NCBI GenBank assembly: GCA_943704525.1
Contig: CALSCQ010002732.1
Location: 1 to 23,461, forward strand
Reading direction: 5' to 3'
Length of the DNA: 23,461 nt
From: Pigoraptor vietnamica
Taxonomy: Eukaryota > Opisthokonta > Filasterea
A program made the position numbers and the translations under genes. The notes beneath the pieces were generated by a model. The model made no database searches, was not told the DNA's origin, and was given only the letters and a program-made list of their open reading frames with translations. Of this stretch, positions 12,575-22,229 are shown piece by piece (within the stretch, counting starts at the first letter, position 1; the number at the start of each line of letters is the position of its first letter).

Positions 12575-13273
12575 TCAGCACTCAACTCTCTCGGAATCAA
12601 CACACAACGTGCACTCTGTATGCGAAAATTGGCATTCATTTTTCACACACTCCACATTCAAAGCCCCTTTCGCAAGCGAAATCTCATTCCACTCCAGCCA
12701 TACCTTCGCAGAGTTACTCCCCTCGTCCACTGCCACACTCCGAACTAACGCAGTGCCCCTCGCCTCGTCACGTCGCAATCCGCCCCCGCCCTCGAAGAGA
12801 CGATGGCCGAGATCGAACATCGCCCCATAGTGGCCCATCGCAATCGCCCTCTCCAACTGCGCAACAGCCGCCGACCTGTCTGACATATCCCAGCGATGGA
12901 AAAGGCAACTGCCGAGGTAGTACATCGCCGCCGCACACCCGCCGTTCGCAAAAGAGACAAAGAGCGGGTGCGCATTGTCAAAGTCCACTTCGGTCCCAAT
13001 GCCATGGTCGTAGCAAAAGCCCATCTCAAAGGCACCCACGGGGTCGCCCTCGTCGCCAGCGCAGAGAACGAGAGACGCACTCGACTTCGCAGCCACTTCA
13101 TGCTCTCTCCACTGGCCATCGTAGTCACGGCGGCCCCACAGATTATAATGGAGCGCAGCGAGGGAGAGGTGGGTGCGCGCCTTATCCACTTTCGTCGCAC
13201 TTTTGTCCGCGAGCGCCTCTTCGAAGAGCGTCCGCGAGCGCTCAAATTGAAACGGCGGAAAAGTGAAACGCCC
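12575..13273 (-). CDS. TPR/Sel1-repeat-like frame, possibly the C-terminal half of the upstream gene
   Basis: The open frame runs from just after a stop at 13274-13276 to the stop at 12575, about 230 codons. It reads as short helical repeats: ERSRTLFEEALADKS and ARTHLSLAALHYNLW (TPR-like), then GDPVGAFEMGFCYDHGIGTE, GGCAAAMYYLGSCLFHRWD and GHYGAMFDLGHRLFEGGGG, which fit Sel1-like repeats (ALA..G..Y..G pattern). Such domains mediate protein-protein contacts. No ATG occurs in roughly the first 75 codons, and the frame overlaps the end of the kinase-like frame by 32 nt, so it probably does not start on its own. It could be the C-terminal part of that protein reached by a frame change or a splice I could not place, or part of a decaying gene. 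The last about 30 residues lack repeat character and might be intron read-through. Confidence 0.6.
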   Translation of the reverse strand, partial: GRFTFPPFQFERSRTLFEEALADKSATKVDKARTHLSLAALHYNLWGRRDYDGQWREHEVAAKSSASLVLCAGDEGDPVGAFEMGFCYDHGIGTEVDFDNAHPLFVSFANGGCAAAMYYLGSCLFHRWDMSDRSAAVAQLERAIAMGHYGAMFDLGHRLFEGGGGLRRDEARGTALVRSVAVDEGSNSAKVWLEWNEISLAKGALNVECVKNECQFSHTECTLCVDSERVEC

Positions 13274-14237
13274 TCAGCGCGAACTCGAACGGGGGCAGCA
13301 CGACTCTATCTGCAGGAATCTGCGCGGCCACCTCCTCGCGGAACGCAACGTCGTCGAGGTACTTGCGAGTGCACGGCAACGACAGGCGGTACCCGCGCTC
13401 GTGGCGAAGGGGGCGAAAGAAACGGCGGCTCGTCTTGGCCCACAAGTCCCTTTCCATACAGCGTGAGCTTCCTAGAGGCTCTCCGACCCGCTCCTCACTT
13501 GAAACTCGCGACGAGAAGAGCATCACGTCAGGTACGCTCGTCGCACCGCCACCCGCGCTCTTAGGCTCGTCGCACAGCGGCCCTTCCAGCGGGCTCCAAC
13601 CGACTCTGTGCAGGCGTATCGACGTCACGTGCGGTCCGTAAATTCTCCTCTGCAACTGTGTCGGCCTCTTGCGAAAGAGGTGCGCGAGCTTGTCGTCCTT
13701 GTTCTTCCCCAGAAACGGCTTGCGAGTCTCCTCCAAGTCGATGCCGACGATATCGTCCGCGTTTCTGTCGTAGAGAACGTTGTGCGTCCCGTGGTCGCCA
13801 ACGGACAGCAGGAACAGAATGTAAAGGTGCTGCAGGACCCTCTCTCGCAGACGAACCGGCATGTCTTCCGACTCCATCTCTTCCACTCGCGTAATCGCAC
13901 CACAATCGCGAGGGATCACGGGCACGTTCTTCTCCAATCGCGTGCTCACGACCTTCGTCTCCACTTTAGCAGGATCCCCGACGTAGTCCGAAACGAGAAA
14001 GCGCGTACCGTCATCGAATACGAGGTCTTCCCTCCAATCGCGGACGGTCGACGGGACGCCCAGTTCCTCGCAGAGCTCTCTCACACGCCGGACGCGCTCA
14101 ATGTTGTTCCTGTACGCCACGTCGTCTGCGCGGTACGGTCCCTTGAAAACAAGACGGCTCCCTGCGTCGACGTACACGACCCTCTTGAGTCTGTCCGTCC
14201 GCGTCTGTGCGTGGGGAAGGGACGAGATGCGCTCCAT
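13242..14237 (-). CDS. Kinase-like protein, single exon (PI3/4K- or APH-like catalytic loop)
   Basis: This is a 331-codon intronless frame from ATG 14237 to TGA 13244-13242. The N-terminus has LVFKGPY (K32), a candidate nucleotide-contacting lysine. Residues 147-170 read VGDHGTHNVLYD..DDIVGIDLEE. That is the spacing of the GDxxxxN catalytic loop followed by an (I/F)D metal-binding motif in phosphoinositide-kinase-like and aminoglycoside-phosphotransferase-like enzymes (D148, N153, D167). I infer a kinase fold; substrate and exact family are unknown. The part after about residue 190 is unassigned. A TPR/Sel1-like frame follows directly, overlapping by 32 nt. In a region where most neighbours have several introns, its lack of introns stands out. 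Confidence 0.65.
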   Translation of the reverse strand: MERISSLPHAQTRTDRLKRVVYVDAGSRLVFKGPYRADDVAYRNNIERVRRVRELCEELGVPSTVRDWREDLVFDDGTRFLVSDYVGDPAKVETKVVSTRLEKNVPVIPRDCGAITRVEEMESEDMPVRLRERVLQHLYILFLLSVGDHGTHNVLYDRNADDIVGIDLEETRKPFLGKNKDDKLAHLFRKRPTQLQRRIYGPHVTSIRLHRVGWSPLEGPLCDEPKSAGGGATSVPDVMLFSSRVSSEERVGEPLGSSRCMERDLWAKTSRRFFRPLRHERGYRLSLPCTRKYLDDVAFREEVAAQIPADRVVLPPFEFALRAFHFSAVSI

Positions 14238-14414
14238 TCTCGCGGCTTCGGATGGGCTGTAGCTTAGAGCAGCAAAGTAAAGGATGAGTCAAGCCGCCGC
14301 TTTGCGCTGTAACACTGGTCACGTGTGGAAATTCGAGACAAAATCTGCCTTTATTTTTGTATGAAATTTGTATGGGAAAATCAGCGGCGCCGCACACACA
14401 CACACACACACACA

Positions 14415-14469
<55 letters not shown>

Positions 14470-15184
14470 TGTGTGTCTCTCTCTCTCTCACACACCTCTC
14501 CTAAGCTACACTCGCCACTCACACAGCCCTTCGTTTCTTTCCCTTGCCATAATATACTCATTCTTTCGAAATGATGAAAGACCAAGGGTGCGTGCCATTG
14601 CTCTCAATGCCCTTCTTCCTCTCTGTGTCCAACACACTCATCTACCTTGTGCCTCAACATTTCCTATGCACCGCACGTAAGGGCTTGCGACGCCCGTTGT
14701 GTTTTCTTCCACGGCTGTCGCGCCGGGTTGCGCCTTGCGACAATCGGTGGCACTCCACTTTATGAGGCGTGGGTTTGCGTAACAAAGGTTGGTTTATTCG
14801 TGTTTCTCACATACTCCCAAGTTCCCTCGTCGTCCCCGTGTGTCTCTTTTGTGTTTTTTCGTGCTTTCGTCGCATAATCGCCTGGCGATTTTCTCGCCGT
14901 CGTTTTTTCGAAGCGTCCGTTCCGACGGAACGCGTGCGTCAGAGCTGCCGAACGTTTCTTCTGGAAGTTTCTTTCGTTTTGTTACGCGCGGTGTGTGGCG
15001 GTGTTTACTATGGCGCGAGTATGGGCGCGCGTAACCGCCCGTTTGTTATGCCACTATGCGCCCCTGTGTGTACGGGCGTTGTATGGGGCTCGTTTGTCCC
15101 GATTGTGCGCGGTTTGCATCCTGCCGTTCATTGGCCGCTTCTCGCGCAATGGGGCCGCTTTTCCCGGAAACTGCGCACATTCAC
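14238..15184. other. Divergent intergenic region with compound microsatellite
   Basis: Head-to-head gap between the kinase-like gene (-) and the broken gene (+). It holds a compound tract at 14392-14489 and T-rich sequence from 14500 to 14900. An inverted CCAAT word occurs at about 15130 (attgg), some 165 bp before the TATA box. No coding frame is convincing. Confidence 0.45.
14392..14489. repeat. Compound (CA)n(CT)n(GT)n(CT)n microsatellite
   Basis: About 13 CA units, 18 CT units, 12 GT units and 6 CT units in direct succession. CA and GT blocks on the same strand are complementary, so this can fold into a hairpin with the CT run as the loop. Confidence 0.95.
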
Positions 15185-15187
15185 GCG

Positions 15188-15283
15188 GTGTGTGTGTGTG
15201 TGTGTGTGCGTGCGTGTGCGTGTGTGTGCGTGTGTGTGTGTGTGTGCGTGTGCGTGTGCGTGTGTGTGCGTGTGTGTGTGTGA
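15188..15283 (+). repeat. GT-rich repeat upstream of TATA box
   Basis: About 95 bp of GT and GCGT repeats ending 12 bp before the TATA box of the broken gene. Confidence 0.95.
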
Positions 15284-15295
15284 GAGTGAGGAGGG

Positions 15296-15303
15296 TATAA
15301 ATA
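15296..15303 (+). promoter_or_regulatory. TATA box (TATAAATA)
   Basis: TATAAATA followed by GGGGGC lies 100 bp upstream of the first ATG (15404) of the broken gene. It is the clearest core promoter in the window. Confidence 0.65.
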
Positions 15304-15403
15304 GGGGGCTTTTCGTGTGATTGCATAATACACGGACGTTTTTGCACACGCGGTTTCGCAATCTTGCCCGTTTATTGTGCACTCGGTCTGTCTCAACGCG
15401 GAG

Positions 15404-16603
15404 ATGGCGTCGAATGTTTGTCTTTCGGGTGACGGTGCTGCGCCCATAGTGGAGCGCGTTGCGGACGAGTGCACGAGTTGGAGGTGGCGGTGCTTCGCTC
15501 TCAGATTTCGGGCGCCGACGTCACGCTCGCGCCCAAGGGCATGTAGATTCGCTACCAGGACGCGCGCGTCCAGAACGTTGCTGTGGATTGCTTGCTGCGC
15601 GCGTGGTCTGCTGTGCGCTATAGTGTGCTCGCGGGCTGTCATTGTTCTCATCGACCTTTCGCATTTATCAGGTTCCCAAGCGCACGTACATCGACGGAAG
15701 CGGCAAGACGGTGCGGGAGAACTCGCCCACGAATGGCCATGACGCGGACGTCCCGTCCCTCCAGCGCGGGGATCCCCGCGCTTCACGAAGTTTATCGACG
15801 GTCTTGAGGACAATGTCTTGCTTGTGGGCGTCGCACGTGGGGTTGCGTCGGTGCTGCGAGTCGCTGATGCGAGGGCGTGGGCGTCGTCGAAAGGCCGCGT
15901 GCAATCTTCGCTGAAGAAGACTGTCCATTTTCACCTCGAGAACAACGACGACGTGGCGCGCTTGAGGGAATTCATGGTCCAAGGCGGGTCCCGCAGCGCG
16001 CCCCTTTCGCGCCTCTTTCGCGCCTCTGGACCACCGGGGCAATCGAAGCCGCTCAGAAGGCGCGCGAGACCTTCGAAAAGGTGCTGGAGGAAGTGCGCCC
16101 GCTGTTCGGCGCCGTGATGGGGACGAACCCGGGTTCGATTCCTGTGGACCGCAACACGATGACGCTCAAGTTGCGCTTCAATGGGGTCGACGCGGAGATT
16201 GACGTGCATGTGAGTGCTGTGCGTGTGACTGCTGCGCGCGTGTTTTTTCGGCGCAAGCTCTGTCGACATTCGCATCTCTTGTCGCTCACACGCTGAATTG
16301 TGCAGCTGCCCCTTTCCACGACGACGGCGCAGAAAGATGGCGGATTGGCCAAGGCGACGTTTCTGCCGTTTCCCGGCGGCCGCAGGCTCGTGGCGATCCC
16401 CGTGAGGTCCAAGGTGGATGTCGCCGACTGGCAAAGCCCGCTTCGAAGCGGGCAACGACGCCAAGTTGGGCAACCCCGTGTTCGGCTTCCATGTCCCCTC
16501 CAGGACAGGCAGCGACACGTGGAAGTGGGCAGAGAACCTCATCAACCCGATGGGCGCCGACAGCCAACGCAAGTTGCGCAAACTCGCGATGGAGACGGTC
16601 TGA
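15404..16603 (+). pseudogene. Unrecognised broken gene, about 350-400 codons
   Basis: Protein-like segments follow one another on the plus strand but do not share one frame: a MASNVCLSGDGAAP start at 15404, then ELEVAVLRSQISGADVTLA near 15490, YIDGSGKTVRENSPTNG near 15690, FIDGLEDNVLLVGVARG near 15795, and EAAQKARETFEKVLEEVRP near 16050. Later segments are GTNPGSIPVDRNTMTLKLRF near 16125, FLPFPGGRRLVAIPV near 16360, and GSDTWKWAENLINPMG then KLAMETV with a stop at 16601-16603. One change near 16210-16305 could be a true intron (GTGAGT..GTGCAG); the others have no room for one. I count roughly four to six breaks. A good TATA box precedes it, so it died recently, is mis-sequenced, or is expressed in an unusual way. 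I do not recognise the family and cannot say whether it is a host gene or acquired. Confidence 0.5.
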
Positions 16604-17060
16604 GTGCGTCGCGTGCATACGTGCGTGTATGTGCTGTGTGCCTTGATCGCGTGCGTGCGTGCGATTCGAGCTGTGCATGTGCTCTGCGCCCTGCGGCACC
16701 GCGTTGCGTTGCGATTCCCTCTCGCTTTAGAAGTGAGCTTGAAGCAAAACTGTCTACACTCCCTCGTGCACTTGTGAGCACACTTCACCTTCTACACCGT
16801 CTTTTGACGCAATTGTTCAGTTGTGCGCGCTAGCAGCCGTTTTTAGGCGCCGCTGGCTTGAGATACATTCGTAGTGGTCACTTTTGACCTCGCCGATGTC
16901 TTGGGCGCTTCAAGGCTCCGCTTAGAGGGCCAGCTGCCACTGTGTACTACCATTCCAGGGCTGCTCGGTAATCGGGCGAGTGTAACGCGTCTAGACAAAG
17001 CTCACTCAGTCCACGAGTCAGGTTTCGCAGGACAATGCGTGTGTGTGCGTTCATCGTGAC
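16604..17060. other. Intergenic, upstream of threonine synthase-like gene
   Basis: About 457 bp with no gene, RNA or clear TATA box seen. It presumably holds the threonine synthase-like promoter. Confidence 0.4.
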
Positions 17061-18350
17061 ATGTCGCGCGCGCCATTCTCCGGCGTGCCCATTCGCAAAA
17101 TGGCATCTACCGGCGTCAAGTTTGTGTGCACGTCGTGCAAGGCGGCATCGCCTCCGCGACTCGCACCGCACGCGTGCGCACTCTGCGCCGCTCCCCTCGC
17201 CCTCCACAACGCGACAAAGCCCGCGTTCCCCCGCGAGCTCATCAAGCAGCGACCACCGACAATGTGGCGATACCGCGAGGCCATTCCGATCGACGGGGAT
17301 CCCGTTACTCTCGGAGAGGGCATGTCGCCGCTGATTCCCTTCGCCCTTGCTTCGTCCGGCACGTCCGCGGGCGGCGCTCAGGCGCTGAACGTGCTGCTGA
17401 AGTTGGAGGGCGTCATGCCGACGGGCTCGTACAAGGACCGCGGCGGCAGTGCCCTCGTGTCGTGGATCGCGGCGACCGCGCGTCAGCCCGAGAACAGTGG
17501 GAAGTCGTTCGTCGCCATCGAGGATTCCTCGGGCAACGCGGGCGCGTCCGTGTCGGCGTACTGCGCGCGCGCGGGGATCCGCTGCGACATTTACACGCCG
17601 GAGAGTGCGTCTGCCGGCAAGCGCGCGCAGATTGCGATGAGCGGGGCTGTTTTGCGCGGTATTCCTGGCCCGCGTGCCGAGGCGACGGCCGCTGCTCTGA
17701 AGGCTGTCGACGCGAGCGCAACGGCAGAGTCCGTGTCGAACGGCGAGGCAAAAACGACGCGCTTTTACGCATCGCACAACTGGAATCCCTTCTTCATGGA
17801 GGGCGTCAAGACGGCGGCATTTGAGATCTGGGAGCAGCTCGGGTTCGCCGCTCCGGATGTCGTCGTGTGCCCGTGCGGTTTTGGCGGGCTCTTTCTTGCG
17901 CTCCACATGGGATTCGCCGAGCTCAAGGACGCCGGGGAGATCGAGAGGGTGCCGCGCATGTACGGCGTGCAGGCGGAACACTGCGCGCCGCTGGCGGCTG
18001 CGTATGGGGCGGGGAAGGGCGAGACGGACGCGTCGTTTGTTCCGACGGCGACGGTTGCAGAAGGCATTGCGTGCGCGAGGCCCATTCGCGCAAAGGACGT
18101 CATGCAGGCTGCGCGGGAGAGCGGGGGCGGCTTTGCGGTTGTTCCCGAGAGCTCCATATTCCCCGCGCTCGGGGAGCTCGCAAGGGGCGGCGTATATGCG
18201 GAGCCGACGTCGGCGGTGATTGTGGAAGGACTGCGGCGATTGCACGCGCGCGGGGACGTGCGAAGGGGGGAAACTGTAGTGGCGATTGTGACGGGGAGTG
18301 GGCTCAAGGCCACTGACAAGATTGTCGCGCACATGGCGCAGAGCGGCTGA
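17061..18350 (+). CDS. Threonine synthase-like PLP enzyme, single exon
   Basis: Likely converts O-phosphohomoserine to threonine (EC 4.2.3.1), using pyridoxal phosphate. The ATG at 17061 gives 429 aa; a second in-frame ATG at 17100 (aaaATGg) is an equally plausible start. Residues 23-42 carry two CxxC pairs (CTSC, CALC), like the zinc ribbon at the N-terminus of many archaeal and bacterial ThrC proteins. The PLP lysine is K125 in [10 protein letters not shown], the SSGNAGAS loop (about residue 155) is the substrate and cofactor loop, and [10 protein letters not shown] stands where a Gly-rich phosphate-binding loop is expected. The C-terminus has TGSGLKATD, typical of threonine synthases. It lacks introns although most neighbours have five or six, so acquisition from a prokaryote is possible but unproven. 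A cysteate synthase or related fold-type II enzyme is the main alternative. Confidence 0.88.
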   Translation: MSRAPFSGVPIRKMASTGVKFVCTSCKAASPPRLAPHACALCAAPLALHNATKPAFPRELIKQRPPTMWRYREAIPIDGDPVTLGEGMSPLIPFALASSGTSAGGAQALNVLLKLEGVMPTGSYKDRGGSALVSWIAATARQPENSGKSFVAIEDSSGNAGASVSAYCARAGIRCDIYTPESASAGKRAQIAMSGAVLRGIPGPRAEATAAALKAVDASATAESVSNGEAKTTRFYASHNWNPFFMEGVKTAAFEIWEQLGFAAPDVVVCPCGFGGLFLALHMGFAELKDAGEIERVPRMYGVQAEHCAPLAAAYGAGKGETDASFVPTATVAEGIACARPIRAKDVMQAARESGGGFAVVPESSIFPALGELARGGVYAEPTSAVIVEGLRRLHARGDVRRGETVVAIVTGSGLKATDKIVAHMAQSG

Positions 18351-18387
18351 GTACAGCTATAAAGAAAAATATGCAAGACCGTTTATA

Positions 18388-18389
18388 TG

Positions 18390-18469
<80 letters not shown>

Positions 18470-18622
18470 GCACGTGTGCGTGTGTGTGCGTGTGTGTGTG
18501 TACGTGTGCGTGTGTACGTGTGCGTGTGCACGTGTGCGTGTGTGCGTGTGTGCGTGTGCGTGTGTGTGTGTGCGTGTGTATGCGTGTGTGTGTGTGTGCG
18601 CGCGCGCGCGTGCGTGCGTGCG
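18388..18622 (+). repeat. Long GT microsatellite between convergent genes
   Basis: A pure GT stretch (about 18394-18465) continues as GT mixed with GC and AC steps, ending in (CG)n near 18600-18610. It lies between the threonine synthase-like stop (+) and the glycosyltransferase stop (-). Very pyrimidine-purine alternating, so a Z-DNA candidate. Confidence 0.95.
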
Positions 18623-18713
18623 AATAGGGTTATGAGGACGGATATCAACTGACACGTGAAACAAAACCACAGCAACTAACCGAATGCACGTAAGCAATTC
18701 ACTCTTTCCGCTT

Positions 18714-21668
18714 TTACTTTGGCGCACCCCACATGCCCCTGTGCGAGTGGAAAAAGTGGTAAAACTTGGCCACGCGCAGCCGCTCCACTTCGTACCCCGA
18801 CACAAACACGCGGTCCATAAACTCCCAGTCCTCTCCGCCCCACTTGTCCTTGTACTCGCGCGTGTTCATCCCGCCAATTCGGTTGAAGTCCGACTTGTAC
18901 ATCGCGAGCAGCCCGTACCCCGCCGTCTCCCAGAAGCCATTCGGCGACTCTGGCGTCCGCCCACACGCGAGCCGCACGACCACCGGCGCGTATATCTGCC
19001 GTCCCCGCACAGAGTACCGCCGCACGTTTTCCAAGAGCGTGCGCGGCATCTCGAGGTGCAAGTCCGTCATGAACACAATGTCGTCGTCCGAATCGACCGC
19101 GTCCATTCCAGCCTGAATGCCGCCGGCGCGCTGGAACGCGCCCCTCTGCTTGACGACCTTCCACATGTTGCGCGGGAGTCGCGACGACGCGAGCGTTTCC
19201 TCGACGTCAATGTCGTCGCTCTCGTAGTCCACGACGACCACGCGAAAGTTGCGGTCGCCCGTCTCGAACAGAATCTGCTCGACGTCCTCCAGCAAATGGC
19301 GCACCCACGCGCCCTGGTTCTTCACCGCGACGATAAAGTGGACCTTGGCAAACGGGTTCCACACGTACCCCGACGGCTGGCACAGGCTCGCTCCCGCCCG
19401 GCGGTACAGGTATCGCGAGATGCGCTCCGTCGTCTCGCTGCCCTCCGCACGCACCTCCAACTCGACGAGGAAGCGCGTCCCGGAGCCCCCCATGTGCTGC
19501 TTCGCCACGACGTTCACGATGTGCACGAGCTCGACGGCGGGCTTCCCCGCAGATTTTCGGACGGCGTTGATGGCGGCGACAAACTCGTTCGCCACGCTCT
19601 GCGCTTCCCCTTCGTCCATGGCCTTGTTCTCAGACTCGAAGCGCTCCCCACGCATGATCGCCGTCCCGTCCTTCGGGTACACCGCCGACTCTGCGACCAT
19701 CCCCACGCCCCCGTAACGGCCCAAATGCTGCGGCTTTGGGTAGCTCAGGGGCATGTCGCACTCGGGCAGCGCTGCGGCGACGTCCTCGACCGAGAAGAAC
19801 GTAAGGCGAGAGAAGCCCTCGCGGCGGTCATTCTTCGGGTTGTCGGCGACGTTGGCCGTGCTGGGCTTGTGGGAGCGGTGCGAGTGGCTGGGGACGTTGG
19901 CGGGGAGGTGGTCGTCGATGTTGCCCATGGAGAGTGTCTCGTCTGCCCAGTGGAATAGAGGTGAGCATAGCACCGTAGGACAAGCGCGGACACGCACATG
20001 CAGCACGGCGCATCGCACGACCACATCCCACGGCCCACTCAATGCACAGGCACACGAATGGGACTCGGGACTCGCAAAGATCATCACACACGCACATGCA
20101 GTGCGCATACACACATGCGCGCGCACACACACGTATATTAGGGTGCACTCGACGACAACGTAAGAACTTACCACTCATAAAGGGCGACGTATTGGCCGTG
20201 GAAATGGTAATAAACGACGAGTCCTCTGGTCGCTGCCAAGCCACGCTCACGTGCTCGCCGCCGCCTCCCTGAGCGCGCGACAGTGAGCGATATGCGGAGG
20301 GTGTCTTGGGGGCGAAAGCAACGCGGACACACGCGCAACGAGACCAACATGCACACAGTAGCACGCGCGCCACGCACGGCACTGTACGTGCATGCATAGG
20401 GTCTCGGGGCGAAAGCAGCGGGACTACACGCACACACGGCAATACACACGCAACGCATCGTCGCACGTGCATGCATAGGGCATGCGCCCTCTCGCACGAA
20501 CCTGGATGTGAAGTATTTCGATCCAGTAGCGCTTGCCGGCCTCGAGTGGTATCGGGCGCGACTGCTGGGACGGATACCGCGTGTAGGCCTGAAAAGAGAG
20601 CGCCACTGGTGAGCCTAAATGAGGGAAAGAAGAAAAAACAATAGTAACGCGAAATAGAGGGGCACCCACGTTTGGGTCCGTGTACTCGGCGCCCTCTTCC
20701 GAGTCACTGCTGCCGACGAACCCAACGAGCCTCTCGGACGACGGCCGCTCGTCCTCCCCAATCCACAGCTCGCAGTGGTCGTCGCACGCAATGGAGAACA
20801 CGTGGTCCGCTGCACACAGGCGGGTTGAGTGCGCATAAGCACACGGGGAAAGATGTGCACAATATAGCGCTGCAGTAAGTACAGAGAGCGACAAGTCGTC
20901 GATCGAAGCGTGAGAATGCCGGATCTGCTTGGACTATAGACGGCTGTCCATCTCCACAAGCGAAGGTGTGTATGTGAGTGAGGGAGTGAGAGACACTCGC
21001 AGTCATAGGGGTTGAACCCCCATCGACTCTAAGTGAAAGTGAGCGAGAGTGGTGAGTGTGAGGAATAGAGCGCGTGTGCACGACATATCCGCAATGACTT
21101 TGCGCGTCGCATGCCAACAAGCACGCCCTCAACCGTGGCACACCCACCCGTCTCGTCCGGGTGCAGGAACCCGAAAATGCGCTGGAAGTAATTATCAAAG
21201 CCCACACTCGACCGCAGCTCCCCCGTGATGCGATCGCGACGGTCCGGCCGCATCGGATACTTTGGATTAGAGCGCCCCGCGTCCACCGTCATGCCGCACA
21301 TGTCGAAAAAAAGGTGCCGGTCGATGGATCCGCGCGGGTGGTACGGCATGGCGTTCTCGTCGTGGAGGTGCTTGTGCCTGCTCGCGACATTGGACACGCC
21401 GTCGGATTCGACGAGCGCCGACGAACCTGCGTTCAAAGGGAGAAGTGAGTGAGAGGCAAGTCCTGCATTTGGTGCGAGCGGGACTAAAAAAAGAAGTGTG
21501 CTTTGGCGCGGTAGGGTGGATAACGTGCGCATGCCTCTGTGCGATGTCGGCTTGGGAGATTTGCACGCGCTACTCACGGGTCCAGGCGAAGAGCGCAACT
21601 GCAGCACACAGCGACAAGACCACGGCCGCAGTCGCGAGGCGGGACGCTTGCACGCTCGGCATCTTCAT
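18714..21668 (-). CDS. PA14-CHGN glycosyltransferase, type II membrane protein (six exons)
   Basis: Probably a Golgi beta-1,4-N-acetylgalactosaminyltransferase-like enzyme. Exons (minus strand): 21668-21578, 21426-21148, 20809-20670, 20588-20502, 20268-20172, 19942-18714; 1923 nt, 640 aa, phases consistent. Exon 1 encodes a short basic N-terminus and one membrane anchor (about residues 11-29, LATAAVVLSLCAAVALFAW). Exons 2-5 encode a PA14-like domain (GFLHPDET, FSIACDDHCELWIGE, EAGKRYWIEILHIQ, GGGGEHVSVAWQRP). Exon 6 holds a linker and a CHGN domain from about residue 415: VHFIVAVKNQGAWV, VVVVDYESDD, a DxD-like FMTDLHLEMP, and the C-terminal block YKSDFNRIGGMN then WGGEDWEFMDRV and FYHFFHSHRGMW. 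The anchor-PA14-CHGN order is that of animal B4GALNT3/4. In the metal site the usual DVD-type motif reads TDLHL, so the acceptor and even activity are uncertain. Intron 3 (81 nt) is stop-free and a multiple of three. Confidence 0.9.
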
Positions 21669-22229
21669 AGGGAAGAAGCGAATTGGGGTGAGGAGTAGAG
21701 GAGAGTGCGGTACGGCGCCGCTTCCGTGCCCCGGCAGACGCTACAGACGCCGACGGAAGACCGCCTATTCGAGCTTGAGGGGCGACGTCATAGTAACAGA
21801 AATGTCAAAAGTCATAAAGAACAATGGCGTGTGTTCTTGTGCGAATCAATGGAATGTGAATATGTGCGTGGATGCGACAGAAGCACGCGAGTCTGTCGCG
21901 AACTTCTGGTAAAAAGACGCGAGTGTTAAGTGTTAAGTGTGTGTCGCAGACTCGTGCAAACTTCTGTCTCGCGTGCGCGCGTTTCTTCTTGGGGAGCGTC
22001 GATGGGCTCACCAACTGTGGACGTGGCTGACAAGCTGCGGTCTCATCCCACATGCTCAACACCCACCTTACGTCCCACCCCTAACACCCACTGTGCACTA
22101 CACTGGACAAGGCAGAACTGTAACATCCACTCTACATCATGATTCCAACAATGTGCTAGCCCTCACCACTGCATGAACCAGACGCGGACAAGGATGCGGC
22201 ACAGCTTATTTTGGCTTCATTTCGAATAC
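21669..22229. other. Intergenic, glycosyltransferase promoter and allantoinase 3' end
   Basis: Two same-strand genes are separated by about 560 bp. I see no clear TATA box or RNA gene. If the final allantoinase exon is followed by another exon (see its entry), that exon would lie here, but I could not identify one. Confidence 0.4.

Noticed and set aside
12295-13266. A 323-codon plus-strand frame.
   Set aside because: It is antisense to the Sel1-like and kinase-like frames and its sequence is Ser/Pro/Arg-rich low complexity without domains.
16126-16144. A B-box-like GGTTCGATTCC on the plus strand, as in a tRNA.
   Set aside because: No acceptor stem, D arm or anticodon arm can be formed around it; it lies inside a protein-like segment.
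16947-18332. A 461-codon minus-strand frame.
   Set aside because: It is an antisense shadow of the GC-rich threonine synthase-like gene; Arg-rich and without domains.
18684-19958. A 424-codon plus-strand frame.
   Set aside because: It is an antisense shadow of glycosyltransferase exon 6.
21006-21024. A GGGGTTGAACCCC hairpin resembling a T arm.
   Set aside because: The loop and stem lengths do not fit a tRNA and the other arms are absent; it lies in a glycosyltransferase intron.
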